DNA of 6,339 nt. Source: UBA3792 sp045576895. Lineage in GTDB: Bacteria; Bacillota; Clostridia; Christensenellales; CAG-138. Numbering within the stretch: position 1 is the first letter of the stretch; the number at the start of each line of letters is the position of its first letter. Made by a program: the position numbers and the translations under genes. The notes beneath the pieces are model-generated. The model did not search any database and was not told the DNA's origin. It worked only from the letters and a program-made list of their open reading frames with translations. This document shows positions 6,228 to 6,339 of the stretch, in pieces. The stretch lies in assembly GCA_045576895.1 (NCBI GenBank), contig JAZNHI010000204.1:1-6339 (forward strand), read 5' to 3'.

Positions 6228-6262
6228 CCCGGCATCGGATGGAATGTCCAACGTCTGCCGGG
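6228..6262. repeat. Inverted repeat between genes (possible terminator of the right-edge gene)
   Basis: CCCGGCA (6228-6234) pairs with TGCCGGG (6256-6262), with a nested TGGA/TCCA stem (6240-6243 with 6247-6250). It starts 21 bases beyond the stop of the right-edge gene on the minus strand, a normal terminator position. However, the following bases (ATTGTTATATATG) contain no real T run, so an attenuator-like or protein-binding role is also possible. Confidence 0.45.
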
Positions 6263-6283
6263 TGTCTGGTTCTGTGGTGAAAA

Positions 6284-6339
6284 CTAGATCTGTTCGAGTG
6301 CCTGAGCAACGTCTTCGATTATGTCATCCACGTTCTCGA
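6284..6339 (-). CDS. C-terminal end of a probable Cys/Met-metabolism PLP enzyme (partial)
   Basis: The last 17 complete codons and the TAG stop (6286-6284) are present; the rest lies beyond the right edge. The peptide is ENVDDIIEDVAQALEQI. It closely resembles the typical ending (...VGIENxxDIIxDLxQAL...) of the Cys/Met-metabolism PLP-dependent family, such as O-acetylhomoserine sulfhydrylase, cystathionine gamma-synthase or methionine gamma-lyase. The two bases before the first full codon (xTC) allow the expected Ile. With so little sequence the specific enzyme cannot be named. It is followed by the inverted repeat at 6228-6262, then the transporter gene on the same strand. Confidence 0.6.
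   Translation of the reverse strand, partial: ENVDDIIEDVAQALEQI

Noticed and set aside
6172..6283. A metal-sensing riboswitch before the transporter
   Set aside because: The gap is only 112 bases and shows a single simple inverted repeat without the two-hairpin layout of the yybP-ykoY manganese riboswitch.
1..6339. CRISPR array or tandem repeat
   Set aside because: No regularly spaced direct repeats were found on reading the window.

Overview
The window looks like a piece of a Gram-positive, Clostridia-type chromosome, probably an uncultured gut or rumen Firmicute. This is inference from protein style, purine-rich Shine-Dalgarno sites before most genes and the family mix; no marker gene fixes the taxon. 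Every supported gene lies on the minus strand, so the window reads right to left.

Left part (1-1490) has mobile-element character. At the edge is the 5' end of a small gene that I associate, from memory, with AbiEii/AbiGii-type toxin loci. Its promoter is bracketed by a perfect 9-bp inverted repeat that looks like an operator. Next comes about 240 bases of non-coding DNA with adjacent inverted repeats, a 12-nt match to the 3' end of bacterial initiator tRNA-Met (a candidate attachment core), and a strong bidirectional terminator. Then follows a tyrosine recombinase with all catalytic residues but without its N-terminal DNA-binding part. A second perfect terminator hairpin sits directly against the recombinase's 5' end, so it is probably the scar of an element that lost its right-hand part.

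Middle part (1640-4737) is a compact three-gene operon read right to left: a membrane-anchored metallophosphoesterase, then 15 nt later an aldo/keto reductase with a C-terminal [4Fe-4S] ferredoxin domain, then 41 nt later a carboxymuconolactone-decarboxylase/cupin fusion. The hairpin at 1459-1485 is the likely operon terminator. The last two genes suggest a small-molecule redox function; substrates cannot be read from the sequence.

Right part (4738-6339): about 315 bases hold what may be a frameshifted remnant of a small membrane protein. Next is a full-length cation diffusion facilitator whose predicted metal site is Asn-Asp-Asp-Asp, more like manganese exporters than the histidine-containing zinc type. 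At the right edge are the last 17 codons of a gene resembling the C-terminus of a Cys/Met-metabolism PLP enzyme. I found no convincing new system. The best leads are the operator-flanked promoter and candidate att core at the left, and the operon of unknown substrate in the middle.
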